Virus record (IMG/VR): IMGVR_UViG_3300003937_000384
Location: 1-58,345 of that record
From: a virus
DNA: 58,345 nt
Strand: one strand, 5' to 3'
Shown here: positions 37,666 to 46,967 of the stretch, in pieces
How the letters are laid out: the number at the start of each line of letters is the position of its first letter
How positions within the stretch are numbered: the first letter of the stretch is position 1
Translations under genes and position numbers: made by a program
The notes under the pieces: generated by a model
Databases searched by the model: none
Told to the model about the DNA's origin: nothing
Seen by the model: only the letters and a program-made list of their open reading frames with translations

Positions 37666-38729
37666 CTGTGCGGATCCCGATTATCTTCAATCCCGCAACT
37701 GGCCGCCTGGAAGAACTGGGGTTGGCCGATAGCATTGCTGGAACGGAGATCGAGGGGCTGATGGGGCGTAACCGCTTCATCAACGGGGACATGCGCATCT
37801 GGCAGCGTGGTGTCAGTTTTAGCGCGAGCGGTGCCGTTGGGAAGGTGTTCTGCGCCGATCGGTGGTTCGTGGAGCGAAGTACGAGCACGATGGCAGTCGC
37901 GCGGCAGGACACTACGGTCAGTGACAGGGCCATCATTGGGCCTGTCGCGAACTACATGCGCGTGAGCGTGGCAGCCAGCGCTGGTGCAGGCCACTACGCC
38001 CTGTTGGCGCAAGACGTGGAAGATGTGCTCACGTTCGCTGGACAAACTGTAGTTGTGTCGGGATGGTTCCGTGCGCAGTCCAGCATGAACATCAGCCTGG
38101 AGGCTATCCAAGTCACCAACGGTGGCAGCGGCAACCCTTCCTTCAGCAGTGCCTCACAGCGGGTAACTACCTCATGGCAGTACCTGTCCTTTGTCGTTCC
38201 GATCGCTGCGTTCAATCAGGCAATTATCCCTGGCTCACGACTGCGTCTACGGTTCTGGATGTCAGGCGGATCTGACTGGGCCAGCTCGACCAATGTAGGA
38301 ACGCAGAATGGTTATTTTGACTACGCTCTTGTCCAGACCGAGCAAGGTGTAGTCGCTTCTCCATTTGAACGCCGTCTCGATGCTATCGAAATGCTGATGT
38401 GCCAGCGCTTCTACGAAAAGACTCTCGACGTAGATGTGCTGCCGACCACTTCGAACTACTTCGGTCGCGTTGCATTCGGTTCGCCTGTCATTGGCGGGAA
38501 CATGACGTTCCTATCGGTTCCATTCAAGGTGACAAAGCGCGGTGCACCTGCAGTCACAGTGTGGAGCGCCACGCCAACACCCGCTGCGGGATTTGTTGGC
38601 CAGGACGATGGGTCGACGGTTCCCGTGTCAGTGCAGAATGTGGGTTCCAACGGCGCACAGATCTCGTGGAGCAATACGCCGGGTCGCTGGGGTGGCTTCT
38701 TCCAGATGACCTCAGACGCGGAGTTCTGA
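37662..38729 (+). CDS. Candidate receptor-binding tail fibre protein
   Basis: The 355-residue product has an N-terminal attachment-like segment (RNRFINGDMRIWQRG), then a carbohydrate-binding-like beta domain (TVVVSGWFRAQSSMNISLEA, YFDYALVQTEQG) and the motif FERRLDAIEMLMCQRFYEK. This domain order is common in phage tail fibres and spikes. The next gene is fibre-chaperone sized. Confidence 0.7.
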   Translation: MTVRIPIIFNPATGRLEELGLADSIAGTEIEGLMGRNRFINGDMRIWQRGVSFSASGAVGKVFCADRWFVERSTSTMAVARQDTTVSDRAIIGPVANYMRVSVAASAGAGHYALLAQDVEDVLTFAGQTVVVSGWFRAQSSMNISLEAIQVTNGGSGNPSFSSASQRVTTSWQYLSFVVPIAAFNQAIIPGSRLRLRFWMSGGSDWASSTNVGTQNGYFDYALVQTEQGVVASPFERRLDAIEMLMCQRFYEKTLDVDVLPTTSNYFGRVAFGSPVIGGNMTFLSVPFKVTKRGAPAVTVWSATPTPAAGFVGQDDGSTVPVSVQNVGSNGAQISWSNTPGRWGGFFQMTSDAEF

Positions 38730-38730
38730 A

Positions 38731-39210
38731 GTGTTTCAGCTGACCGAGCGCCCCGAGATCATCAAGTGTCTGGAGACTGGCGCTTTCTTCCACACGCTGA
38801 GCGATACCTGGATTGGGCAGGCCTATCGCGACTGGCTCGAAGCTGGCAATACGCCGCAGCCGTGCCCACCTCCATACGAGCTGTACTCCAAAGAGCACTT
38901 TCAAGCGATCCGCGCGGCCGCGTGGGAGTGGATGACGGTAGAGGTGAGGGCGCGCCGCTACGACAACATCGAAACCTGTTGCAGCTACTACAACAGCGGC
39001 GTGGAGCGGTACCGACTGGAGGCTCGGGCGATGGTTGCCTGGCGCGATGCTGTGAATCTGAGACTTGAACAGCTGGTGCTGGCCCCTCCGGCTGGCATTG
39101 AGACCTGGGACCAGGTTTGCCCGCTGCTGCCACAACCCGCCCAGTTCAATTGGCCGTCCAGCGTTGAGCTCCCGCTCGGGGTAGGTGACGGCCCCGCAAT
39201 TCGACTTTGA
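38731..39210 (+). CDS. Probable tail-fibre assembly or accessory protein
   Basis: The 159-residue product starts at GTG 38731, one base after the fibre gene. It is rich in Trp and Tyr in the middle (RAAAWEWMTVEVRARRYDNI) and recalls small fibre-assembly proteins. Position directly after the fibre gene is the main support. Confidence 0.5.
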   Translation: MFQLTERPEIIKCLETGAFFHTLSDTWIGQAYRDWLEAGNTPQPCPPPYELYSKEHFQAIRAAAWEWMTVEVRARRYDNIETCCSYYNSGVERYRLEARAMVAWRDAVNLRLEQLVLAPPAGIETWDQVCPLLPQPAQFNWPSSVELPLGVGDGPAIRL

Positions 39211-39234
39211 TCCAGTCTGAGAGGAACCCAGCCA

Positions 39235-39843
39235 GTGGCCGGAAAGATTGACCCGGCGACGGGCCTGCAGGACCAGCAACGGCGGTTCGCGGACGAGTAC
39301 CTGGTCGACTTCAATGGAACCGCCGCCTACATGCGTGCCGGCTACAAGGCCACCGGCGCAGCAGCTAGCGCCGCGGCCGCGAGGCTGCTGGCCAACACCA
39401 AGGTGCAGGCCTACCTGGCCAGCAGGAAGGAAGAGCTGCTGCTGTCGCAGCGGGTCGACCAGGAAGCGGTGCTGGCCCGGTTGGCGTTCATGGCCCTGGG
39501 TGACATCCGCACCTTGTTCGACCAGCACGGCAACCTGAAGCCGATGAGCGAGCTCACTGTGGAAGAGGCCAGCCTGGTCCAAGGCGTGGAGGTGTTCGAA
39601 GAGTGGGAGGGGCGAGGCGACGAGCGTCGCGCAGTCGGCCTTACCAAGAAGATCAAGCTGGTCAGCCGGCTCGATGCGGTGAAGACCCTGGGCACGCACT
39701 TCGGCATGTTCGCCAAGAAGGTCGAGCACACCGGCAAGAACGGAGGCCCGATCGAGAGCCAGACGCGGATCCTGGGCGATGTGATGGATCTGATCGACGG
39801 TTCTGATACCGGCCCCGGCCCAGCGACGTCGCGGAGCAAGTAG
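39235..39843 (+). CDS. terS: Small terminase subunit
   Basis: The 202-residue product carries the Terminase_2 pattern: GLQDQQRRFADEYLVDFNGT, AYMRAGYKATGAAASAAAAR, LLANTKVQAYLASRKEE. It recognises the packaging site and recruits the large subunit. GTG start with GAGAGGAA upstream. The large subunit follows 3 bp later. Confidence 0.9.
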   Translation: MAGKIDPATGLQDQQRRFADEYLVDFNGTAAYMRAGYKATGAAASAAAARLLANTKVQAYLASRKEELLLSQRVDQEAVLARLAFMALGDIRTLFDQHGNLKPMSELTVEEASLVQGVEVFEEWEGRGDERRAVGLTKKIKLVSRLDAVKTLGTHFGMFAKKVEHTGKNGGPIESQTRILGDVMDLIDGSDTGPGPATSRSK

Positions 39844-39846
39844 GCC

Positions 39847-41400
39847 GTGGAGGAACTGAGCGACCAGGACGCCAGCCGAATCATCGAGAAGCTGGGCGAT
39901 CGGTGGTGGCGGCTGAACAACCTGTACTACATCACCGACAAGTTCGGTCGACGGGTGCAGTTCAAGCTGAACGAGGTGCAGGCGGACCTCGATGACAACC
40001 TGCACACGTTGAACCTGGCGCTGAAGTCGCGCCAGCACGGCATCACGACCTGGGCCTGCATCCGCGCCCTGGACATGGCGCTGTTCAAGAAGAACACCAA
40101 GGCAGGTGTGGTCGCCCATACCGCCGGCGATGCCGCCAAGTTCTTCCGCAGCAAGGTGCTGTACGCATACGACAACCTGCCGGACTGGCTGAAGAAGATC
40201 CGGCCGGCGGTCCGGCGCGACATGCGCGACGGCGTCCTGGAACTGGCCAACGGCTCCAGCATCGAGGTGTCGGTTTCCCACCGCGGCGGCACGCTGACCT
40301 TCCTGCACATCTCCGAGTACGGCCCGATGTGCGCCATGTATCCGGAGCGGGCAGGGGAGGTGGCTTCCGGCGCACTGAACGCGATCGCCTCCGGCAACAT
40401 CGTGGTGATCGAGTCGACTGCCTATGGCGCCGCCGGCGACTTCTACGAGCGCTGCCAGACGGCGATCGAGCTGGACCGACAGATCCGCGCCGGCACCGCC
40501 AAGCTGACGGCGATGGATTACCGCTTCCACTTCTATCCGTGGTTCCGGGATCCGATCAACGAGCTCGATCCGGACGGCGTCAAGCTCACGGCCGAGGACG
40601 AGGCCTACTTCGCCAAGGTCGAGGCGGAGATGAACTACATGCTGCGGCCTGAGCAGAAGGCCTGGTACGTCAAGAAGGCGGCCGAGCAGCGCGACAAGAT
40701 GAAGCGGGAGCACCCCAGCACGCCGGAAGAGGCCTTCCAGGCGAGCACTGAAGGTGCGTACTACGGCAAGGAAATGGCCGCCGCCGACAGCAGCGGGCGG
40801 ATCACTGATCTCCCGATCAACCCGCAGGTGCCGATCCACACCTTCTGGGACATCGGGCGCAGCGATGCGACGAGCATCTGGTTCATGCAGGAGAACGGCC
40901 CCTGGCTGGACTTCGTCGACTTCTACGAGAACTCCGGCTTCGGCGTGGCGCACTACGCCAAGGTGCTGAAGGAGCGGGGCTACTTGTACGGCAAGCACTA
41001 CTGGCCGCACGACGGCGCCAATGAGGACTGGTCCGCCAACGAGAACCGAGTGCAGGTCGCCGGCAAGCTGGGGGTCAAGCCTATTGTCGTAGTGCCCCGG
41101 ATCAACGACATCACCGAGGGCATCGACATGGTCCGCAACATGCTGCCGCGCTGCCGGTTTGACAGGATCCGTTGTGGTCCGCCGAAGGCGGGCGAGGGCC
41201 GCGGCGGGCTGGAGGCGCTGCGCCGCTACACCAAGGTCTGGAACGACAAAACGGAGACGTACTCCGACCTCCCATTCCACAACTGGGCCAGCAACCCCTG
41301 CGACGCGATCCGGCAGGCGGCTCAGGGCTACGTCAGCAGCAGCGGCCGCCGTGTCGGCGAGTCGCGCGGCATGGCCAACGACAACTGGAGAACCGCATGA
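39847..41400 (+). CDS. terL: Large terminase subunit
   Basis: The 517-residue packaging motor and nuclease. It has a degenerate Walker A region (LKSRQHGITTW), a Walker B-like FLHISEYGPM, and an RNase H-like nuclease half (HTFWDIGRSDATSIWF, YWPHDGANEDW). Length fits the family. The next gene overlaps by ATGA. Confidence 0.9.
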   Translation: MEELSDQDASRIIEKLGDRWWRLNNLYYITDKFGRRVQFKLNEVQADLDDNLHTLNLALKSRQHGITTWACIRALDMALFKKNTKAGVVAHTAGDAAKFFRSKVLYAYDNLPDWLKKIRPAVRRDMRDGVLELANGSSIEVSVSHRGGTLTFLHISEYGPMCAMYPERAGEVASGALNAIASGNIVVIESTAYGAAGDFYERCQTAIELDRQIRAGTAKLTAMDYRFHFYPWFRDPINELDPDGVKLTAEDEAYFAKVEAEMNYMLRPEQKAWYVKKAAEQRDKMKREHPSTPEEAFQASTEGAYYGKEMAAADSSGRITDLPINPQVPIHTFWDIGRSDATSIWFMQENGPWLDFVDFYENSGFGVAHYAKVLKERGYLYGKHYWPHDGANEDWSANENRVQVAGKLGVKPIVVVPRINDITEGIDMVRNMLPRCRFDRIRCGPPKAGEGRGGLEALRRYTKVWNDKTETYSDLPFHNWASNPCDAIRQAAQGYVSSSGRRVGESRGMANDNWRTA

Positions 41401-41675
41401 ACGTTTCCCCGCGCGAGCGGAATAGGCCCACCACGGTCGAGCTGGTCGACCTGCTGTCGATGCTGGTGGCCGCAGCAGATGAAGGGCAACTGGTAAGCGT
41501 TGCTTTCATGTTGCGATCGCCGGAAGGCGACACGATGGTCGACTACCGTGGCAGCCACGAGCTGAGCGAGCTCACCGCTCGTACCGTCCTGCAGCGCATT
41601 GCCCAGGACATTGCCAACACGCATCCGGCGATCGCCGCGCAGATCCAGGCGGATCTCGGCAGGAAGGCGAACTGA
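41397..41675 (+). CDS. Hypothetical phage protein (92 aa)
   Basis: The product is soluble (MNVSPRERNRPTTVELVDLL) with an alpha/beta pattern (GQLVSVAFMLRSPEGDTMVD). It overlaps the terminase stop by 4 bp and lies between terminase and portal. No family recognised. Confidence 0.6.
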   Translation: MNVSPRERNRPTTVELVDLLSMLVAAADEGQLVSVAFMLRSPEGDTMVDYRGSHELSELTARTVLQRIAQDIANTHPAIAAQIQADLGRKAN

Positions 41676-41676
41676 C

Positions 41677-41865
41677 GTGGAAGAGCGTGATGTCGAGCAG
41701 CTGGCCATCCACCTGCAGCAGGCCCGCGCGTATGCGCGGTATCTGCCAGGCGGCGAGAACCACGGCAGCCTGGTCGAGGACCACGTCCTGACACCGGACC
41801 AGGCAGCAGCGGCGGTAGTGGAAGAGCTGAATGCAGCGCTGGAGCTTCTGGGAGCAGAGGCATGA
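41677..41865 (+). CDS. Small helical phage protein (62 aa)
   Basis: The product starts at GTG 41677 (VEERDVEQLAIHLQQARAYA) and is entirely helical, ending ALELLGAEA. It overlaps the next gene by 4 bp. The tight packing supports it. Confidence 0.5.
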   Translation: MEERDVEQLAIHLQQARAYARYLPGGENHGSLVEDHVLTPDQAAAAVVEELNAALELLGAEA

Positions 41866-42335
41866 GCGCCGAGGTCGAGCTCGCCCCGGATGGCTTCGTG
41901 TGGTGTGGCAAGAAGGGAGATCTCACCCTCTACCTGACCCACATCGTGCGCGATGGCGACGACGACGCGGCTCTCTACATCCGCAACGAGAACCGCCGCG
42001 TCGAGGGAATGAACCCGGTGACTGGCATGATCGCCTACGGCAGCCCGGCTTACGTGGTGCCGTTCCGCGACTTCTGGATCTTCCGGCCGGAAGACAAGGA
42101 CCGCGGTCGGCACCACCACATCGGCGACATGGTCGCCCGCCTGCAGAACGCCTCGGTCGCGCTCTACGGCCTGGACGTGCCGGCCTACCGCCACCGCATC
42201 CACGACGCCATCCTCGAATTCTGCGAGGACGTGAAGAACCTGCGGCCGCCGGCGGAGCAGACCCGGGAGCAGTGGCTCGGCGAGATGGCCCGAATGGGGA
42301 TCCAGATCAAGATCAACGGGCAGAAGGTGAACTGA
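41862..42335 (+). CDS. Hypothetical phage protein before the portal
   Basis: The 157-residue product (MSAEVELAPDGFVWCGKKGD) has a beta-rich N-terminal half and a helical C-terminus (EQWLGEMARMGIQIKINGQK). It overlaps the portal ATG by one base. Function unknown. Confidence 0.6.
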   Translation: MSAEVELAPDGFVWCGKKGDLTLYLTHIVRDGDDDAALYIRNENRRVEGMNPVTGMIAYGSPAYVVPFRDFWIFRPEDKDRGRHHHIGDMVARLQNASVALYGLDVPAYRHRIHDAILEFCEDVKNLRPPAEQTREQWLGEMARMGIQIKINGQKVN

Positions 42336-44506
42336 TGCAGACGATCGAGAACTTGCGCAGCGAGCCGGCCTACGACCCCGGCGCTGCTGACGTGGCCACC
42401 GCGGCGCCGCCGGACGTGGAAGGCCACCCGCTGGACAGCCTGGAGAATCGCCGCCTCCACGCGAAGCTGCTGGACTACTGGTACACCGCCCTCGATGCGT
42501 TCTACGACAACCGCATCGAGCAGATGCTCGACTACGACTTCTATGACCACATCCAGTGGTCGCAGGAAGACCGCGCTGTCCTGGCAGCCCGGCACCAGGC
42601 GCCGCTGACCTACAACAAGATCAAGATGGCCATCGACTGGGTCATCGGCACGGAGCGACGCACCCGAATCGATGGCGTGGTGCACCCCCGCGCCGAGGAC
42701 GACGTCGACATTGCAGCGGTGAAGTCGGAGCTGATGAAGTACCTCAGCGACACCAACCGCGTGCCCTGGGCGCGAAGCCAGGCCTTCAAGGACGCTGCGA
42801 TCGCCGGGTGCGGCTGGACAGAGGAATCGATCCGGACCGATCGCGCGGACGAGCCGGTGATGGTTGGCCACATTCCCTGGCGGCAGATGCGGCGGGATCC
42901 GGTCAGCCGGGCGCTGGATCTGAGCGACTGTCGCTTCCTGGTGCGGGAGAAGTTTGCCGATCTGGACTATTCCGAGGCGATGTTCCCCGATCGCATCGAG
43001 CTCGTGAACCGGGCGGCCCAGGATCACTACGACGGCGACAACGGCGCCTTCGACGAAGAGCTGGACCTGCCCCAGGTCTTCCGCCGTTACGACAGCCGCG
43101 GCCATACCGTGACCGGCCGGCGCATCACCGGCAGGGCCTCTCTGGATAGCCGGTGTCGCCTGCGAGTCCGTCTGATCGAGTGCTGGTTCAAACGCCCGGT
43201 CGCGCACAAGCGCCTTTGGGGCGGCGAGTTCCGGGGCGATCGCTTCGACCCGAACAACCCCGAGCACCAGGCAGCGTTGGCAGCGATGAAGAGCCAGGCC
43301 GCGCCGGTCTACTCGCTGTCCGATGCCGTGGTTGAGGAAATGTGGTGTGCGATCTTCACCGAGGGCGGCCTGCTGCAGCTCAAACGCAGCCCGTTCCGCC
43401 ACGGGCGGTTCCCCTACACCCCGTACTGGTGCTATCGGCGCAACCGCGATGGCATGGAGTACGGCCTGGTCCGCGGCGTGCGCGACTCGCAGGAAGACCT
43501 GAATAAGCGCATGAGCAAGCTGCTCTGGGCGCTGAGCACCAACCAGCTGTTCTACGAGGAAGGCGCCATCGATGAGGATCGCGTCGACGAAGTGAAGCGC
43601 GAGATCGCCAAGCCCAATGGTGCCATCCCCCTGAAGAATGGCGGTTTGGCTAGGATCAAGGTGGAGCGCAACCTCGATGTGGCCGAGGCTCAGATCAAGC
43701 TGCTGGAGCTGGACGCGGCGCACATCCATGACGGCTCCGGTGTGAATCGCGAACTGCTGGGACGTGAAACCAACGCGGCCAGCGGCCGGGCGATCTTGGC
43801 CAAGCAGCAGGAAGGTGCCGTGAGCACCGCGGAGCTGTTCGACAACTACCGCCTGGGCATCCAGCTCAGCGGCGAAAAGCAGCTGTCGCTCACCGAGCAG
43901 TTCATGACCGAGGAACGGCAGTTCCGCATCGTTGGCGAGCGCAAGGGCCTGGACTGGCGCGTGATCAACCAGCTGCGCCTGGACACGCTCAACAACGTCT
44001 GGGTCGTCGACAACGACATCAGTCGCAACCAGGCCGACTTCATTGTCGACCAGCAGGACTTCCGCGAATCGATGCGTCAGGCCTTCGCCGAGCAGTTCTT
44101 CGACATGCTGGGCAAGCTGCCACCGGAGATGTCCATCCAGCTGCTGGATCTGGCCTTCGACATGATCGACATGCCGGGCAAGGACGAGGTGGTGCAGCGC
44201 ATCCGCAAGATCACCGGCCAGTCGGACAACGACCAGGACGTCGACAGCCCCGAGGCGCAGGCGCGTCAGCAGCAGGAAGCCCAGGACCGCGAGGTCGCCC
44301 TGCGCGAGCGCATGGCCAAAGTCGGACTGGACGAGGCCAAGCGCGAAGAGATCATGGCCAAGGCCAAGGCTTTGCAGATCAAGACCAAGGGTGACGCGCT
44401 CAACGTTGCCGAGCTGATCGAGATCCTGCTCCCCCTCGCTCCGGCGGCCGACCGCCTCCTGAGCACCCAACAGACCCCCGAGGAAACCGCTCATGCAGCA
44501 GCCTGA
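42335..44506 (+). CDS. P22-like portal protein
   Basis: The 723-residue product matches P22-type portals in length (P22 gp1 is 725) and pattern: LTYNKIKMAIDWVIGTERRT, GYSEAMFPD-like DYSEAMFPDR, FPYTPYWCYRRNRDG, GLVRGVRDSQEDLNKRMSK. It forms the DNA entry and exit ring at the head vertex. The last 14 bp overlap the scaffold gene. Confidence 0.9.
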   Translation: MQTIENLRSEPAYDPGAADVATAAPPDVEGHPLDSLENRRLHAKLLDYWYTALDAFYDNRIEQMLDYDFYDHIQWSQEDRAVLAARHQAPLTYNKIKMAIDWVIGTERRTRIDGVVHPRAEDDVDIAAVKSELMKYLSDTNRVPWARSQAFKDAAIAGCGWTEESIRTDRADEPVMVGHIPWRQMRRDPVSRALDLSDCRFLVREKFADLDYSEAMFPDRIELVNRAAQDHYDGDNGAFDEELDLPQVFRRYDSRGHTVTGRRITGRASLDSRCRLRVRLIECWFKRPVAHKRLWGGEFRGDRFDPNNPEHQAALAAMKSQAAPVYSLSDAVVEEMWCAIFTEGGLLQLKRSPFRHGRFPYTPYWCYRRNRDGMEYGLVRGVRDSQEDLNKRMSKLLWALSTNQLFYEEGAIDEDRVDEVKREIAKPNGAIPLKNGGLARIKVERNLDVAEAQIKLLELDAAHIHDGSGVNRELLGRETNAASGRAILAKQQEGAVSTAELFDNYRLGIQLSGEKQLSLTEQFMTEERQFRIVGERKGLDWRVINQLRLDTLNNVWVVDNDISRNQADFIVDQQDFRESMRQAFAEQFFDMLGKLPPEMSIQLLDLAFDMIDMPGKDEVVQRIRKITGQSDNDQDVDSPEAQARQQQEAQDREVALRERMAKVGLDEAKREEIMAKAKALQIKTKGDALNVAELIEILLPLAPAADRLLSTQQTPEETAHAAA

Positions 44507-45488
44507 CAACGCGGGCCAGCATTCGCTGGCCGCGAACGAACTGGAAATGACCGAGGGCGAGCGCGCCGCGCTGGCCAGCGCTGACGGTGCCACCCCTGGC
44601 GATGCCGCCGCAGGAACCGGCACCACCGATGCGCCGGCAGCCGACACCGCAACCGCCGCGCCGGCCGCCGAAGGCTCAGCTGTTCCAGCAGCAGCCACTC
44701 CAGCGGACGGTGCAGCGCAGCCTGACGCAGCGGCCGCCGCTGCCGTGGCAGCTGCTGCAGAAGGGACGGCCTCTGCGCCGCCGGCAGCGTCCGAGCCGCC
44801 ACCGGCCACGCCCTTCGTGCCGACCTATGCAGCCGATGAGCGCGACTACGGCAAGGAAATCGGCGAGATCAACGGCAAGCTGCAGGCCCTGAAGGAGAAG
44901 TACAAGGCCGGTGACGTCGAGGATGAGGTGTACGAGCAGCAGTACGAGGATCTGCGCGACGAGCGCAGCCGCGTCGAGCGCGCCCAGGACATTGCCACCC
45001 TGCAGCAGCAGCTCAGCCAGCAGAATGCCGACCAGTCCTGGGCGTACCTGCAGCGCCAGTTCCTCTCCCGCCCGGAAAATGCCGCGATCGCCGCGAGCCC
45101 GATGCGCTTCGCTGCGTGGGAGCAGGCGATGCAGTCGGTGGTTAACGAAGCCGCAGCCGCTGGCCGCCAGCTCACCGACTGGGACATTCTGGCCGGCGCG
45201 CGCGATCTGCTGGTGACCGAGGGCCTGCTGCAGGCTTCCGCTGCCGCGACCGCCCCGCCGGTGGCGCAGGCACCGGCAAAGCCGGATCGTAGCGCGCCGC
45301 TGGGCGATGTGCCGGCCACACTGAGCACGGTACCTGCAGCCGCTGACCCGACCTCCCGATCGACCGCTGACGCTGCGGCTGGAATGGACAACATCGAGGA
45401 CATCGAGTCGTTCCTGGCCGGGAAGTCGGAGAGCGAGCGCGATCGCATCCTGCGTGATGTGCCGGGCTCCTTCGTGGCGGACAACTGA
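44493..45488 (+). CDS. Scaffolding protein
   Basis: The 331-residue product has a long Ala/Pro/Thr-rich acidic N-terminal region (about 30-105) and a coiled-coil middle (GEINGKLQALKEKYKAGDVE, YEDLRDERSRVERAQDIATL). Location between portal and capsid is diagnostic for a head scaffold. Confidence 0.8.
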   Translation: MQQPDNAGQHSLAANELEMTEGERAALASADGATPGDAAAGTGTTDAPAADTATAAPAAEGSAVPAAATPADGAAQPDAAAAAAVAAAAEGTASAPPAASEPPPATPFVPTYAADERDYGKEIGEINGKLQALKEKYKAGDVEDEVYEQQYEDLRDERSRVERAQDIATLQQQLSQQNADQSWAYLQRQFLSRPENAAIAASPMRFAAWEQAMQSVVNEAAAAGRQLTDWDILAGARDLLVTEGLLQASAAATAPPVAQAPAKPDRSAPLGDVPATLSTVPAAADPTSRSTADAAAGMDNIEDIESFLAGKSESERDRILRDVPGSFVADN

Positions 45489-45493
45489 GCCCC

Positions 45494-45709
45494 ATGCCCA
45501 AGCTGCACACCACCCTGGAGCCTGGCGACGTGGTCCTGATCCCGTCGGGGTCAGGCGCGTCGATCACCTTCACCGAGAAGAGCGGCAAGCGCTCGCGGGT
45601 GATCATCGAATCCAACACCCCGGTGACCATCACCCGAGCCGGTGAGCAGCAACCTACTGGCGGCGCACTTCAGCGCGTAGCGCGCCGGCCTACGCCCACA
45701 ACGGGCTGA
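45494..45709 (+). CDS. Small beta protein, possibly CsrA-like
   Basis: The 71-residue product (MPKLHTTLEPGDVVLIPSGS) contains RSRVIIESNTPVTITRAGE, whose R-(V/I)-x-I-x-(A/N)-P-x-x-V-x-(V/I)-x-R pattern recalls the RNA-binding edge of CsrA. The N-terminal strand differs from CsrA, so this is tentative. It sits between scaffold and major capsid genes. Confidence 0.5.
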   Translation: MPKLHTTLEPGDVVLIPSGSGASITFTEKSGKRSRVIIESNTPVTITRAGEQQPTGGALQRVARRPTPTTG

Positions 45710-45786
45710 ACATCCTCAAAACCTGCGCAGTAGTGCGGGTCAACGACAGAGGCGCAGAAGTGCCGTGATCTCCCTGGAGAAGCAAC

Positions 45787-46896
45787 ATGGCACAGACGAT
45801 CGTGGGTCTGAACGACCCCAAGGCCCGGAAGCTGTGGTCTGCGGACCTCATGGTTTCGGTATCCAAACAGTCCTACTGGACGCGCAAGATGATGGGCAAG
45901 GGCTCGGAGACCTCGATGCCGGTCATGCTGCAGACCGACCTGGAACAGGAAGCGGGCGACACCATCAGCTACGACCTGTCCGTGCAGCTGTCCGGTGGCG
46001 TCATCGAAGGCGACCAGAAGGCCGAGGGAAAGGGCGAGAAGCTCGACTTCTTCACCGACAAGGTCTTCATCGACCAGGCCCGAAAGCCGGTCAGCTGCGG
46101 CGGCCGCATGAGCCGCAAGCGCACCGTCCACGACCTGCGCAAGGTCGGCCGCAACCGCCTGACCGAATTCTGGGCGCGCTTCTACGACGAGCTCTTCTTC
46201 ATGTACGGCTCGGGCGCCCGCGGCATCAACGAGGACTACAACGTCCCGCTGAACTATGCCGGTCGCGCAGGCAACCCGTTCGAGACGCCGGACAGCTCGC
46301 ACATCCTGTTCGGCGACGGCGCCAGCAAGGCATCGCTGACCGCGGCCGGCAAGATGAGCCGTGTCCTCATCGAGCGCGCCAACACCAAGGCCGCTTCGCA
46401 GGGTGGCGGTTCGACCCAGGTGGCCGAGATCCAGCCGATCACCATTGCCGGCGGCGAGCACTTCGTCACCGTCATGCACCCGTTCCAGGCGCATGACCTG
46501 AAGACCTCCACGGATCCGGGCAACTGGCTGGACATCCAGAAGGCGGCTGCAGCTGCCGAAGGTGCCAGCAACCCGATCTTCAAGGACAACCTGGGCATGA
46601 TCGGCAACACGATCCTGCACAAGCACAAGTCCGTGGTGCGCTTCGGGGACTACGGCGCCGGTGGCAACGTTGCAGCGGCTCGCGCGCTGTACCTGGGCCG
46701 CCAGGCCCTGGTGCTGGCCTTCGGCTCGCCGGGCAACGGCCTGCGCTTCGACTGGTCCGAGGTTCCGCTCGACCACGGCAACGACATCGAGATCTGCGCC
46801 GGCGCCATCTTCGGCATCAAGAAGACGCGCTTCAACGGCAAGGACTTCGGCACGATCGCCCTGGATACCGCCGCGGCCGATCCGAACCCGCAGTAA
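45787..46896 (+). CDS. Major capsid protein, N4-gp56-like
   Basis: The 369-residue product fits the N4-gp56 family: KLWSADLMVSVSKQSYWTRK, GDTISYDLSVQLSGG, FFTDKVFIDQARKPV, GGRMSRKRTVHDLRKVGRNR, GAIFGIKKTRFNGKDFG. It builds the icosahedral head. GGAG precedes the ATG and a strong hairpin follows the stop. Confidence 0.9.
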   Translation: MAQTIVGLNDPKARKLWSADLMVSVSKQSYWTRKMMGKGSETSMPVMLQTDLEQEAGDTISYDLSVQLSGGVIEGDQKAEGKGEKLDFFTDKVFIDQARKPVSCGGRMSRKRTVHDLRKVGRNRLTEFWARFYDELFFMYGSGARGINEDYNVPLNYAGRAGNPFETPDSSHILFGDGASKASLTAAGKMSRVLIERANTKAASQGGGSTQVAEIQPITIAGGEHFVTVMHPFQAHDLKTSTDPGNWLDIQKAAAAAEGASNPIFKDNLGMIGNTILHKHKSVVRFGDYGAGGNVAAARALYLGRQALVLAFGSPGNGLRFDWSEVPLDHGNDIEICAGAIFGIKKTRFNGKDFGTIALDTAAADPNPQ

Positions 46897-46906
46897 GCCT
46901 CACACC

Positions 46907-46932
46907 AAGAGCCCCGGCATGCCGGGGCTCTT
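46907..46932 (+). terminator. Hairpin after the capsid gene
   Basis: AAGAGCCCCGGCA and TGCCGGGGCTCTT form a perfect 13-bp stem with no loop spacer, 10 bp after the capsid stop. There is no T-run, so it may stabilise the capsid transcript or reduce readthrough rather than stop it. Confidence 0.6.
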
Positions 46933-46967
46933 GCGTTCAGAACCTACATCCTTCGCAGGAGAAATCC

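Noticed and set aside
38554-41280. 908-residue minus-strand open frame
   Set aside because: It is the shadow of fibre, terminase and neighbouring genes; the plus-strand products have recognisable families.
42185-44809. 874-residue minus-strand open frame
   Set aside because: Antisense of the portal and scaffold genes; low-complexity translation.
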